DNA from: Halomonas sp. Y3
GTDB taxonomy: Bacteria; Pseudomonadota; Gammaproteobacteria; Pseudomonadales; Halomonadaceae
Direction of reading: 5' to 3'
NCBI RefSeq assembly: GCF_024137965.1
Contig: NZ_CP099975.1
Coordinates: 3,162,001 to 3,226,000, forward strand
DNA length: 64,000 nt
Shown: positions 25,298 to 36,908 of the stretch, one piece after another
Position numbering within the stretch: position 1 is the first letter of the stretch
How the letters are laid out: every line of letters begins with the position of its first letter
Notes under the pieces: generated by a model
What the model saw: the letters and a program-made list of their open reading frames with translations, nothing else
Told to the model about the DNA's origin: nothing
Databases searched by the model: none
Program-made: the position numbers and the translations under genes

Positions 25298-25993
25298 TCA
25301 GCGCGGCATCACGGCGTCGTGGAAGGCGCGCTCCCTGGCGACGGTCTCGCGGAAGCACTCGGCCATGCGGGTGAAGGCGGCGTCATCGAGCGCCTCGGCC
25401 TCCTCGTCCAGGCGGCGGCGCAGCCAGGCCACGAACTCCTGGAAGGCGGGGTTGTCGTGCAGGTCGATCCACTCCCCCACCAGGGGGTGCAGCCCCTCCA
25501 CGCGGGTGATGCGCAGCGCCCACTCGAGATAGATCCACTCGGTGACCACCAGGGCGGCGAGGATCTCGGCATAGCCGCCGTCGCTTCCGGTTTCGCGCAG
25601 CAGCGCCTGGAAGGCGCGGGTCTCGGGCAGGTAGTCCGGCGCCTGGCGCTGGGCGGCGGGCACCGCGAAGGCCTCGAAGGTGCGCTGGAAGGTGCTGTTC
25701 TCGTCGCTGGTCAGCATGCCCATGAACTGCCCCAGCACCACCCGGTCGGCCATGCTCGGCGCACGGCCGATGGCGAAGCCGATCAGCGCGGTGAAGGGGT
25801 CCACGAAGCCGTAGTCCTGCACCATGTAGGCGGCGAAGTCGGTGCCGGCGAGGCGACCCTCGGCCATGGCGTCGAAGAGCGGGTGGTTCACGGTGGCGGA
25901 CCAGTCGGGCTCGCTGATCTCGCGCAGCCAGTCGGTGAGGCGCGGCGCGTCCTGCTGCGCCGCCCAGGCGGTCCAGTCGGCTCGAGTCGTCAT
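25298..25993 (-). CDS. tenA: TenA-family thiaminase II-like protein
   Basis: A 231-residue TenA-fold protein for salvage of thiamine breakdown products. The start is at MTTRADWTAW, with AAGGAG before it and a 4-base overlap with the upstream symporter stop. Motifs are HPLFDAMAEGRL, YMVQDYGFVDPF and ALVVTEWIYLEWALR. The Cys of the classical enzyme (PC..Y motif) is absent at that position and a Glu is next to it, so this is likely the TenA_E subtype that acts on formyl-aminopyrimidine. The TPP riboswitch upstream of the operon supports a thiamine role. Confidence 0.85.
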   Translation of the reverse strand: MTTRADWTAWAAQQDAPRLTDWLREISEPDWSATVNHPLFDAMAEGRLAGTDFAAYMVQDYGFVDPFTALIGFAIGRAPSMADRVVLGQFMGMLTSDENSTFQRTFEAFAVPAAQRQAPDYLPETRAFQALLRETGSDGGYAEILAALVVTEWIYLEWALRITRVEGLHPLVGEWIDLHDNPAFQEFVAWLRRRLDEEAEALDDAAFTRMAECFRETVARERAFHDAVMPR

Positions 25994-27396
25994 CGGGCAT
26001 CTCCTTGGAGTGTCGGTTGGAATCTCGCCCCCGGGTACCGCCAGGCGATCAGCAGGCTCACCAGCGTGGAGGCGAGCAGCGCCCCCAGGAAGGGCGGAAG
26101 CGTCGGAATGCTCTCCGGGAAGGTGGCGGCGAGCACCCCGGCGGAGAGGCTCCCCAGGGTGATCCAGCCCGGCACGATCGCGCCGAGAAGACCCGCCACG
26201 CCGCCGGCCACCGCGGCGAGCGGCGACATGCGTCGCCACAGGCCCAGCAGCACCGGCAGCAGGATGGCCGCGCACAGGAGATCGGCGATCAGGAAGAGGC
26301 GCAGCACCGAGAAGCCCTGCAGCGCCACCCACACCACCGGCAGCATCAGCGCCACCGTGGCCAGGCGCGCCGCCCGCACCGAGAGACCGCGTAGGCCGGA
26401 GCTCGCCACCGCCATGGAGGCGATGGCGTTCTGCAGGGTATCGACGCTGGAGGCCACCAGGGTCACCGCCAGCACCAGGGCCGGCAGCGCCAGCCAGGCC
26501 GGCGCGGCGGAGAGCAGCGCGAAGAAGGGAATCGGCGGCTCGCCGAGCGGCAGCGCATGCATGGCCGCCACGATGCCGAGCCCGCCGATGGCCATCACCA
26601 CCAGCAGGCTGCTGGCCCCGCCCAGCAGGGCCCCACGGGCCAGGGCGCGGTCATCCTCGGCGGCCCACACCCGCTGCCAGTAGCCCTGATGGAAGAGGTT
26701 GGCCGCGGTGACGGCGATCACCAGGGTGAGCGCCACCGAGAGCGCGCTGCTCGTGGGAATCGAGGGCATCACGGCTTCGGCCGGCATGGGCGGCAGCCAC
26801 CACCAGGCCACGCCGCCCACCAGCACCAGCAGGGCCAGCAGCAGCCAGGCCTGCCAGCGGTCGGTGGCGAGGCTCGCCCGCAGCCCGCCCAGGGTGGTGT
26901 AGACCAGGGTGACCACCGCCACCCCGAGGATCACCAGCGCCGGCGGCACGTCGGAGAGCAGCGCGGCGATGGCGCCGATGGCGGTGAGCTCGGCGGCCAG
27001 GAAGATCGCCATGTAGGCCACCGAGACGAAGGAGACCCAGCGCCGCACCCCGGCGCCGTAGCAGGACTCCGCGAACTCGCCGATGCTGCGCCCCTGCGGC
27101 AGGTGGCGACGGATCGCCGGGCCGTAGAGCCCCAGCACGATAAAGGGCAGCGACGAGCCGATGGCGTAGCCGGCCAGCGCCACCGGCCCCACGAAGGCGC
27201 CGATCTCCGGCGGCGCGAAGAGGATCCAGGCCCCCATGCTGGAGGCCAGGAACGACAGGCCGATGGCCTGGGCGCCCTGGGAGTTGCGGGCGGTGACGTA
27301 GTCATCGAGCAGGCCATCGGCCCGGCGGGCCCGCAGGCCCAGGAAAGCAAAGCACAGAAGCGCCGCGCCGAGCACGGCAGACGTCAGGTAAGGCAT
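25990..27396 (-). CDS. Sodium:solute symporter under TPP riboswitch control
   Basis: A 468-residue SLC5-family transporter with about 13 membrane segments. Family marks are SSMGAWILFAPPEIGAFVG in the first repeat, FHQGYWQRVWAAEDDRALARGAL near residue 245, and the LASSVDTLQNAIASMAVASS segment where the sodium site lies. It is directly behind a TPP riboswitch and overlaps tenA by 4 bases, so a thiamine precursor such as hydroxymethylpyrimidine or a degradation product is the likely substrate. It resembles the ThiV/CytX role described for riboswitch-linked symporters. Confidence 0.85.
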   Translation of the reverse strand: MPYLTSAVLGAALLCFAFLGLRARRADGLLDDYVTARNSQGAQAIGLSFLASSMGAWILFAPPEIGAFVGPVALAGYAIGSSLPFIVLGLYGPAIRRHLPQGRSIGEFAESCYGAGVRRWVSFVSVAYMAIFLAAELTAIGAIAALLSDVPPALVILGVAVVTLVYTTLGGLRASLATDRWQAWLLLALLVLVGGVAWWWLPPMPAEAVMPSIPTSSALSVALTLVIAVTAANLFHQGYWQRVWAAEDDRALARGALLGGASSLLVVMAIGGLGIVAAMHALPLGEPPIPFFALLSAAPAWLALPALVLAVTLVASSVDTLQNAIASMAVASSGLRGLSVRAARLATVALMLPVVWVALQGFSVLRLFLIADLLCAAILLPVLLGLWRRMSPLAAVAGGVAGLLGAIVPGWITLGSLSAGVLAATFPESIPTLPPFLGALLASTLVSLLIAWRYPGARFQPTLQGDAR

Positions 27397-27402
27397 GTCG
27401 CG

Positions 27403-27488
27403 CTTCCTCCGCCGGTATGAACCGGATCAGGTTCCAGGGTCGGCGCTTGGCCCTCTCAGCCCCCGCGGATGCGGCGGGACTCCCCTGG
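27403..27488 (-). promoter_or_regulatory. TPP riboswitch (THI box)
   Basis: On the minus strand the order is GCCAGGGGAGTCCCG at the 5' end, then GGGGGCTGAGAGGGCC, GCGCCGACCC, GGAACCTGATCCGG and CATACCGGCGGAGGAAG. These are the conserved CTGAGA and ACCTGATC cores and the closing stem of the THI box. The Shine-Dalgarno GGAGGAA lies in the last stem, 8 bases from the symporter ATG, so ligand binding should block translation. Confidence 0.95.
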
Positions 27489-27660
27489 CGACAAGTGAAT
27501 GAGTTGTGTGGGCCCGCCGCTGTCGGTAACGCGACGGGCCGGAGGCATCATAGCGAGGCCATGGGCTGGCGGCCAGAGGCTACGGGGTCACCACTGACCA
27601 CCCGACCACGACGTTGGAGCCCTCTCGCGGCGAGACGATGTAAAAGCCACCCCTCTTGAT

Positions 27661-27678
27661 TAGTATGAGCGGATACTA
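27661..27678. promoter_or_regulatory. Inverted repeat before the HNH gene
   Basis: TAGTAT-GAGCGG-ATACTA, a perfect 6-bp dyad with a 6-base spacer, 25 bases upstream of the HNH start codon and overlapping the likely promoter of that gene. It is a possible operator. Confidence 0.45.
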
Positions 27679-27702
27679 TCGGCATAGAGCGGGGAGCAAG
27701 CC

Positions 27703-28623
27703 TTGCTGAATCTTGACACTCGTCTTCGACAAGCAGCCTTTCAGCGCCTTGAGGCCATCACTCGACAGTTTTCGAATGATGTCCCCTGGGAAGCCATTGC
27801 TGAACCTGTGCCTATGGGTGAAGAGACGTTCTATATCGCCAGCCGGGCCATTGGCATTTTCAAACCCAGACAGATGCCGGATGGCATTTTGAGCATCAAG
27901 ACCGTGGTGCCCAAGCAGGGGCGAGTCAATATCTATTCCGATGGCGCAAGCGATGAGGGAGGCTTCTGGTACTCGCTTGAGGCGGGAGGAACAGCCAAGG
28001 CGGCAAATCGGCAGCTACTGATTAGCTATGAAAGGCAAGACCCCATCATCTACCTGATGGGCGTGGCTCCAGGTCGCTACTTCCCCTTATGGCCCTGCTA
28101 TATCGATAGCGTGGACCTAGCTAGAGAGCTATGCCATGTCAGCATGCGCGAAAGAATCGGCGATGTGCGCCGTATCGCAGAGACCACCGGCACCTACGAC
28201 GTCGATGAACTAGAAAAACGCTACGTCATCCGTGAAGCCAAAACGCGGGGTCATCAGGCAGAGTTCCGTGCACGCGTGATGCAGGCATACTCCAATCGCT
28301 GCGCTATGACCGGTCTACCCGTGCCACAACTGCTCGAGGCAGCCCATATCATCCCGGACCCGCATCCAGGGAGCACCACCGAAGTCAGCAACGGAATCTC
28401 TCTCAGCCGTCTTCACCATCGGGCTTACGATGCCGATTTGATTGGCATAGACCCCGACTACCGGATCCATCTAAATGACGACTTGCTATCGACACAAGAT
28501 GGCCCGCTTCTCGAAAGCATGAAGCAGCTCAACGGCCACAAAATCTTCACCCCCAAGCGTTTGGATCAAAAGCCAAGCAAAGAGGCCCTTGAGCTGCGCT
28601 ATCAGCAATTTTTATCTCGATAG
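27703..28623 (+). CDS. HNH endonuclease-domain protein, low GC
   Basis: A 306-residue protein starting at TTG behind a GGGAG site. The C-terminal part (about 195-290) is an HNH nuclease of the type found in restriction enzymes: FRARVMQAYSNRCAMTGLPVP, EAAHIIPDPHPGSTTEVSNGISLSRLHHRAYDADLIGID. The first His follows AA and the His-His pair closes the fold. The N-terminal 190 residues are unlike any domain I know well. GC content is clearly lower than in neighbouring genes and codon use differs, which suggests transfer. No methylase is beside it, so it is either a modification-dependent restriction enzyme or a defence remnant. Confidence 0.8.
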   Translation: MLNLDTRLRQAAFQRLEAITRQFSNDVPWEAIAEPVPMGEETFYIASRAIGIFKPRQMPDGILSIKTVVPKQGRVNIYSDGASDEGGFWYSLEAGGTAKAANRQLLISYERQDPIIYLMGVAPGRYFPLWPCYIDSVDLARELCHVSMRERIGDVRRIAETTGTYDVDELEKRYVIREAKTRGHQAEFRARVMQAYSNRCAMTGLPVPQLLEAAHIIPDPHPGSTTEVSNGISLSRLHHRAYDADLIGIDPDYRIHLNDDLLSTQDGPLLESMKQLNGHKIFTPKRLDQKPSKEALELRYQQFLSR

Positions 28624-28628
28624 AGCCC

Positions 28629-29216
28629 CTACTTCTCCCTCGCCACCCTACCCATCAGGTAGAACTCCTCGTTGGGCGGGGTGCCGGCGAGGGTGACCAG
28701 GCGGTTGGACATGCCGAAGAAGGCGGCGATGGCGCCGATGTCCCAGATGTCGCCCTGGGTGAAGCCGACCTCCAGCAGACGGGTCTGCCACTGGTCGGTG
28801 AGTTCGCCGACCTCCAGCCCCGAGTGCATGGCGAAGTCGAGCATCACCCGGTGGCGCTCGCTCAGATTCGCCACTCGGTGGTTGATGGCGACCTGGTCGG
28901 CCAGCAGCGGGTCCTTGCTGTAGATGCGCACCAGGGCGCCGTGGGCCACCACGCAGTAGAGGCACTGGTTGCGGGCGCTGGTAGCCACCACGATCATCTC
29001 CTTCTCCGCCTTAGTGAGGGTGTCGGACTCCCGCTCCATCAGGGCGTCGTGGTAGGCGAAGAAGGCGCGGAACTCGGCCGGGCGGTGGGCCAGCATCAGG
29101 AAGACGTTGGGGATGAAGCCGGCCTTCTCCTGCACCGCCAGCATGGCGTCGCGAATGTCCTCGGGCAGCTCCTGGATCGACTCGGGGATGGGAAAGCGGC
29201 TGATGGGCGCGGTCAT
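28629..29216 (-). CDS. AhpD-like peroxidase-related protein
   Basis: A 195-residue protein of the carboxymuconolactone-decarboxylase/AhpD superfamily, peroxidase-related group. The active-site pair is in NQCLYCVVAHGALVR, with the catalytic His as usual 3 residues after the second Cys. An AGGAG site precedes the ATG at 29216; the longer frame with NNNH residues is not protein-like. A thiol-based peroxidase or reductase role is inferred from the CxxC motif. Confidence 0.85.
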   Translation of the reverse strand: MTAPISRFPIPESIQELPEDIRDAMLAVQEKAGFIPNVFLMLAHRPAEFRAFFAYHDALMERESDTLTKAEKEMIVVATSARNQCLYCVVAHGALVRIYSKDPLLADQVAINHRVANLSERHRVMLDFAMHSGLEVGELTDQWQTRLLEVGFTQGDIWDIGAIAAFFGMSNRLVTLAGTPPNEEFYLMGRVAREK

Positions 29217-29346
29217 GGTGACTCCTGGACTGTGGTTGTTATTGGAAAACATCAGTTAACGTCAACGTCAACAGGCTGTCCATACGGCGTGTGTCGAACC
29301 GGGTCCGAAAGGTACGGCGACCAGCCTGTCCAGCGGTGGTCTCCGC

Positions 29347-29520
29347 CGGGAGTCCTTCGGCCTCCAATCGCCCGGGGGACCCGGGCTCCTACAGAAAGAC
29401 AGCCAAGGCAGCCATGAACCGAGACGGGAGGCCTGTGGCCTCCATTCGCCCGGCAGAGCCGGCCTCCCACAAGGGACCCGGGCTCCTGCAGAAAGACAGC
29501 CAGGGGAGCCGTGGACCGAA
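29347..29520. repeat. Imperfect tandem repeat, REP-like
   Basis: Two units start with CGGGAG (29347) and CGGGAG (29425). Each contains GGCCTCCA, then TCGCCCGG, GACCCGGGCTCCT, CAGAAAGACAGCCA and a final GGACCGA-like end; the second has about 22 extra bases (CAGAGCCGGCCTCCCACAAG). GGAGGCC-TGT-GGCCTCC in unit two is a perfect stem. The element fills most of the 361-base gap before mmsA and looks like a dispersed non-coding repeat. Confidence 0.65.
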
Positions 29521-29525
29521 ACGCA

Positions 29526-29557
29526 CGCGGCCCCGCCTCTCTCGAGGCGGGGCCGCG
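29526..29557 (-). terminator. Terminator after mmsA
   Basis: CGCGGCCCCGCCTC (29526-29539) pairs with GAGGCGGGGCCGCG (29544-29557) around a TCTC loop; it lies about 20 bases past the mmsA stop on the minus strand. Confidence 0.75.
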
Positions 29558-29577
29558 TTGTTACCGAGCGGGTGTGA

Positions 29578-31077
<1,500 letters not shown>

Positions 31078-31187
31078 GGAGCGCTTCTCCTTTACCTGTA
31101 GTGTCGCCGCCCGGGGGGCCGCCTTGTTGTTGTTACCGTCTGCCGAGTCGACATGCTGCGCCGACGTGGACCGCCCTGGCATTAGAC

Positions 31188-31201
31188 TTTATGTGTATAA
31201 A
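31188..31201. promoter_or_regulatory. Dyad in the mmsA/lysR divergent region
   Basis: TTTAT-GTGT-ATAAA, AT-rich, in the 236-base gap between the two divergent genes, and overlapping the likely -10 of the LysR gene. LysR proteins commonly bind such T-N11-A dyads. Confidence 0.4.
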
Positions 31202-31313
31202 AACACGAAAGCTGATGAGGACGAGTCTATCCAGAGGTCGGATGGCGCCACAATAGGCACTCGGGCACATTGCTTGTGCGCTGATGCACAACCATACCTA
31301 TCCAGGAATCCCC

Positions 31314-32261
31314 ATGCAGCTCGACTGGCAGGACATCCAGATCTTTCTCGAGGTGGCCCGCAGCCAGCGGCTCACCGACGCCGCCCGCCGCCTGGGGCTG
31401 GACCACTCCACCCTCTCCCGGCGCACCCGGCGCTTCGAGCAGAAGCTCAACGCCCAGCTCTTCGAGCGCAGCACCCACGGCTACCACCTCACCGAGGCGG
31501 GGCAGCAGCTGCTCGCCCATGCCGAGGAGATGGCCCGCCACGCCTTCGAGGCCGGAGAGAGCCTCACCGACAAGAACCACCAGATCAGCGGCCAGATCCG
31601 CCTGGGGGTCACCGAGGGCCTGGGTACCTGGGTGATCGCCCCCCTGCTCTCGGCCTTCTGCGAGCGCCATCCGGGAGTCACCCTGGACCTGCTCGCCCTG
31701 CCCCGGGTGGTCAACCTGAGCCGCCACGAGGCGGATCTCGCCATCACCGTGGAGCGCCCGGTCAGCCCGGGGCTTGTGATCTCGCGGCTCTGCGACTACC
31801 GGCTGCGCCTCTACGGCAGCGAGGGGTACCTCGAGCGTCACGGCACGCCGCAGCGGCTCGCGGAGCTTAGCCGGCACCGGCTGATCGGCTATGTGGATGA
31901 CCTCATCTTCAGCGAGCAGCTCGGCTACCTGGCGCCGCTGCTCGACCCGGCGGTGGTGGACCCGCCGCCCCACTTCCCCCTGCGCAGCACCAGCGTCACC
32001 ACCCAGCACGTGGCCGCCCGCCACGGCACCGGACTCGCCGTACTGCCCTGCTTCATGGCCGAGACGGACACCACCCTGACCAGCGTGCTGGATGATGAGG
32101 TGGAGATCGTGCGCCAGTTCTGGATCACCGCCCGCCAGGAGCAGCGCCAGCTGGCCCGGGTGCGCCTGCTGTGGGACTTTCTGCGCGAGGCGCTGGAGGC
32201 CAATCGCCCCTTCCTGATGGGGGAGCAGAAAGCGTTGGTGATCCCGCCTACGGTGCCCTGA
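31314..32261 (+). CDS. LysR-family regulator, divergent from mmsA
   Basis: A 315-residue LysR protein; the start at MQLDWQDIQIF has an AGGA site and matches the usual beginning of the family. HTH at residues 4-64: FLEVARSQRLTDAARRLGLDHSTLSRRTRRFEQKLNAQLFER. A substrate-binding domain follows (about 90-300), including GVTEGLGTWVIAPLL and VTTQHVAARHGTGLAVLPCF. It probably controls mmsA. Its effector is not known. Confidence 0.88.
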   Translation: MQLDWQDIQIFLEVARSQRLTDAARRLGLDHSTLSRRTRRFEQKLNAQLFERSTHGYHLTEAGQQLLAHAEEMARHAFEAGESLTDKNHQISGQIRLGVTEGLGTWVIAPLLSAFCERHPGVTLDLLALPRVVNLSRHEADLAITVERPVSPGLVISRLCDYRLRLYGSEGYLERHGTPQRLAELSRHRLIGYVDDLIFSEQLGYLAPLLDPAVVDPPPHFPLRSTSVTTQHVAARHGTGLAVLPCFMAETDTTLTSVLDDEVEIVRQFWITARQEQRQLARVRLLWDFLREALEANRPFLMGEQKALVIPPTVP

Positions 32262-32284
32262 AAGACACTCAGGTCCGGGCCAGG

Positions 32285-34441
32285 CTACCCACTGATGGCC
32301 GCGTCAGCGTTCACACTCACGGTGTTACGGCCCTGACGCTTGGAGGCGTAGCTGGCGGCGTCTGCCCGGGCCAGTACCGTCTCGATGGCATCATCGCCCT
32401 CCTGGAAGACGGTCAAGCCGATACTGGCGGTCACGAAGTACTCGCGGCCCTCGTGGCTGACACTCACCTGGCTCACCACGGCCCTGACCGTTTCGGCGAT
32501 AGTCCCGGCCTGGCTCAGGGTGCAGCTCGGCAGCAAAAGGCCAAACTCGTCGCCCCCCTGGCGGGCCAGGTGGTCGCTGCGCCGCACTTCCCAGGCCACC
32601 ACCTGGGCCACGCGCCGCAGCAGCTCATCACCGAGAGCGTGGCCGCCGTCGTCGTTGATCGGTTTGAAGTGGTCCAGGTCAAAGAGCATCAGGGCTGCGG
32701 GCGTGCCGGTCTTGGTGAAGTCGGCCAGCGCCTCCTCGAGGCGACGCTCGAAGCCGCGGCGGTTGAGCAGGCCAGTCAGCGGGTCGTGCTCCGCCTCCCA
32801 GCGCCGCAGGGCCTCCTCGTGGCGGCGCTCGGTGATGTCCTTGACCATCCCGACGATGCCGAGCGGCGCCTCGCCGCCCGCTACCGGGCTGGCGTGCACC
32901 TCCAGCCACAGCAGCTCGCCGCGGGCGTCATGCATGCGCAGCTGCCGCAGGAAGTCTTCCCGCCGGGTCAGGGCATGCTGCCAGAGGTCCAGGGCCCCCT
33001 CGCGGTCATCCTCATGGATGCGCTCCAGCACGGCCGCCGTGGTGGTGTCCGGCGCGAGCCCCAGCATGGCCACCAGAGCGGGGTTGAGGTAGTTGATCTC
33101 GCCATCAAGACTGGCCACGAACATGCCGGTCGGCGTCGATCCCAGTACGGCGTTCAGGAAGGCCTCGCGGTCGCGCAGCCGATGCAGCGCCTCGCTGCGC
33201 TCGCGTTCGAGGCGGTTGAAGGTCGCCGAGACCTGGCGCAGCTCCTGCAGGTCGGTGGAGAGCACCAGGCGCTGGCGCCGCCCTGCGCCCACCTCGCCGA
33301 TCTGCGCCTCCAGGCGATGCAGCGGCGAGAGCTGACGCCCCACCCACCAGCGGGTCAGCGCCAGCAGCAGCAGGGCCGCCACCAGCCAGGTCCACCACAG
33401 CTGTTGCAAAAAGGCCTGCAGCGGTGCCAGCACCGAGCGACGCGGCATCATCATGGCCACCACCCAGTCGGCGTCCCACACCTGGCGGTAGGCCACCAGC
33501 AGGGTATCGCCCTGGAGCTCGTGGCGGGTTTCCCCCTGCCAGCCATCCAGCGCCAACTGGAAGTCCGGCGGGTCGAGCCGCGCCAGAGCATCGACAGCGC
33601 CGTTGAGGGCGCCCGGGACGAACAGGGGCTCTCCCTCGGCGGTAAAGATCGCGACGTGCCCCTGGTGCTCGAAGGAGAGCGAGGCGATGCTGCGGAAAAA
33701 CTGGCCATGGGCCAGGTTGAGCATGCCCCCCACCACCCCGGCGAATGCGCCATCGTCCGTGAAGCGGGGCACCAGCATCAGCACCAGAGGCTCCCCGCTG
33801 GCGCGCCCGACGAAGGGCCGGCTCACGTAGGGCCAAGGCGAGTGGCGCAGCATCTGGAAGTATTCGGTATGGGTGGTCTCGAGCCCCACACGGCCCGGCA
33901 GCTCGGGAAGGTCGGCGACCACGCGACCCTCGGCGTCGCTCACCATGACGCCCTCGAAGTGGGCCAGCAGGCTGCGGTTCTGCCGAAGCAGAGCGGCGAC
34001 GTCTTCACCGCTCCCGTCGGCCAGCTGGCCGGCCAGGTGCGAGAGCGCCATGAAGCGCTGGTGGAGGCGGTCCTGCAAGCCCCGGCCGAGCATCTCGGCC
34101 TGGTAGCCCAGGTGCGAATGGTTGGCGTCGCGGGCCAGGGTCTGGCCCATGCCCCAGGCCACGCCCAGCAGCAGGGCGATGATGACCAGCCAGGTCACCA
34201 CCAGCCCTGCAAGAAGACGGCCCTGCAGCGTCTGCAGTGCCCGCCAGAAATTCCATGGCACCAGCCCTTTTCGCAACCTTCCCCCGGCGCTGCCCCGAAT
34301 GACAACCAATGTCACAATTCGAGGGCATGTTACAACATTCGCCGCAAGAGGTTTACTTTCCCGAGGCCTGACGGGCCGCGTCAGGCGTAGCAGCTCCACC
34401 ACCGCCTGCCGATTGAGATTGGCTATCGCAGCGGTCGACAT
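32285..34441 (-). CDS. Membrane-bound diguanylate cyclase with PAS domain
   Basis: A 718-codon frame; the first 40-60 residues do not look like protein and no ribosome site is visible, so the real start may be the GTG at 34315 or 34261. Order: a membrane segment (about 75-95), a large periplasmic cache-like sensor region, a second segment (about 340-360), a HAMP-like linker, a PAS domain (about 420-530) ending in GMVKDITERR, and a GGDEF domain. The active site reads GGDEF and an RxxD inhibition site (RRSD) lies five residues before it, so product inhibition is expected. It makes cyclic di-GMP from an external signal. Confidence 0.85.
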   Translation of the reverse strand: MSTAAIANLNRQAVVELLRLTRPVRPRESKPLAANVVTCPRIVTLVVIRGSAGGRLRKGLVPWNFWRALQTLQGRLLAGLVVTWLVIIALLLGVAWGMGQTLARDANHSHLGYQAEMLGRGLQDRLHQRFMALSHLAGQLADGSGEDVAALLRQNRSLLAHFEGVMVSDAEGRVVADLPELPGRVGLETTHTEYFQMLRHSPWPYVSRPFVGRASGEPLVLMLVPRFTDDGAFAGVVGGMLNLAHGQFFRSIASLSFEHQGHVAIFTAEGEPLFVPGALNGAVDALARLDPPDFQLALDGWQGETRHELQGDTLLVAYRQVWDADWVVAMMMPRRSVLAPLQAFLQQLWWTWLVAALLLLALTRWWVGRQLSPLHRLEAQIGEVGAGRRQRLVLSTDLQELRQVSATFNRLERERSEALHRLRDREAFLNAVLGSTPTGMFVASLDGEINYLNPALVAMLGLAPDTTTAAVLERIHEDDREGALDLWQHALTRREDFLRQLRMHDARGELLWLEVHASPVAGGEAPLGIVGMVKDITERRHEEALRRWEAEHDPLTGLLNRRGFERRLEEALADFTKTGTPAALMLFDLDHFKPINDDGGHALGDELLRRVAQVVAWEVRRSDHLARQGGDEFGLLLPSCTLSQAGTIAETVRAVVSQVSVSHEGREYFVTASIGLTVFQEGDDAIETVLARADAASYASKRQGRNTVSVNADAAISG

Positions 34442-34535
34442 TGCCGCATTGTGCTAATGGATCTCGGAGGAGTAGGTTAGGGGTGATCCGGACAGGAGCA
34501 GCGGCCGTCGCGCCCGCAAGGTTGGCGATGGTTGA

Positions 34536-36806
<2,271 letters not shown>

Positions 36807-36857
36807 TCAGGGCCTGAGCCGGGCGCCCGCCCGGCTCATATCGGCTCACCGATACAG

Positions 36858-36887
36858 AGGCGCCCGGGGAAACCCGGGCGCCTTTCT
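36858..36887 (+). terminator. Terminator between katG and selO
   Basis: AGGCGCCCGGG (36858-36868), loop GAAA, CCCGGGCGCCT (36873-36883), then TTCTT. It is placed for katG; selO converges from the other side. Confidence 0.85.
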
Positions 36888-36908
36888 TGTGCCTGAAGGC
36901 AGCAGCGA

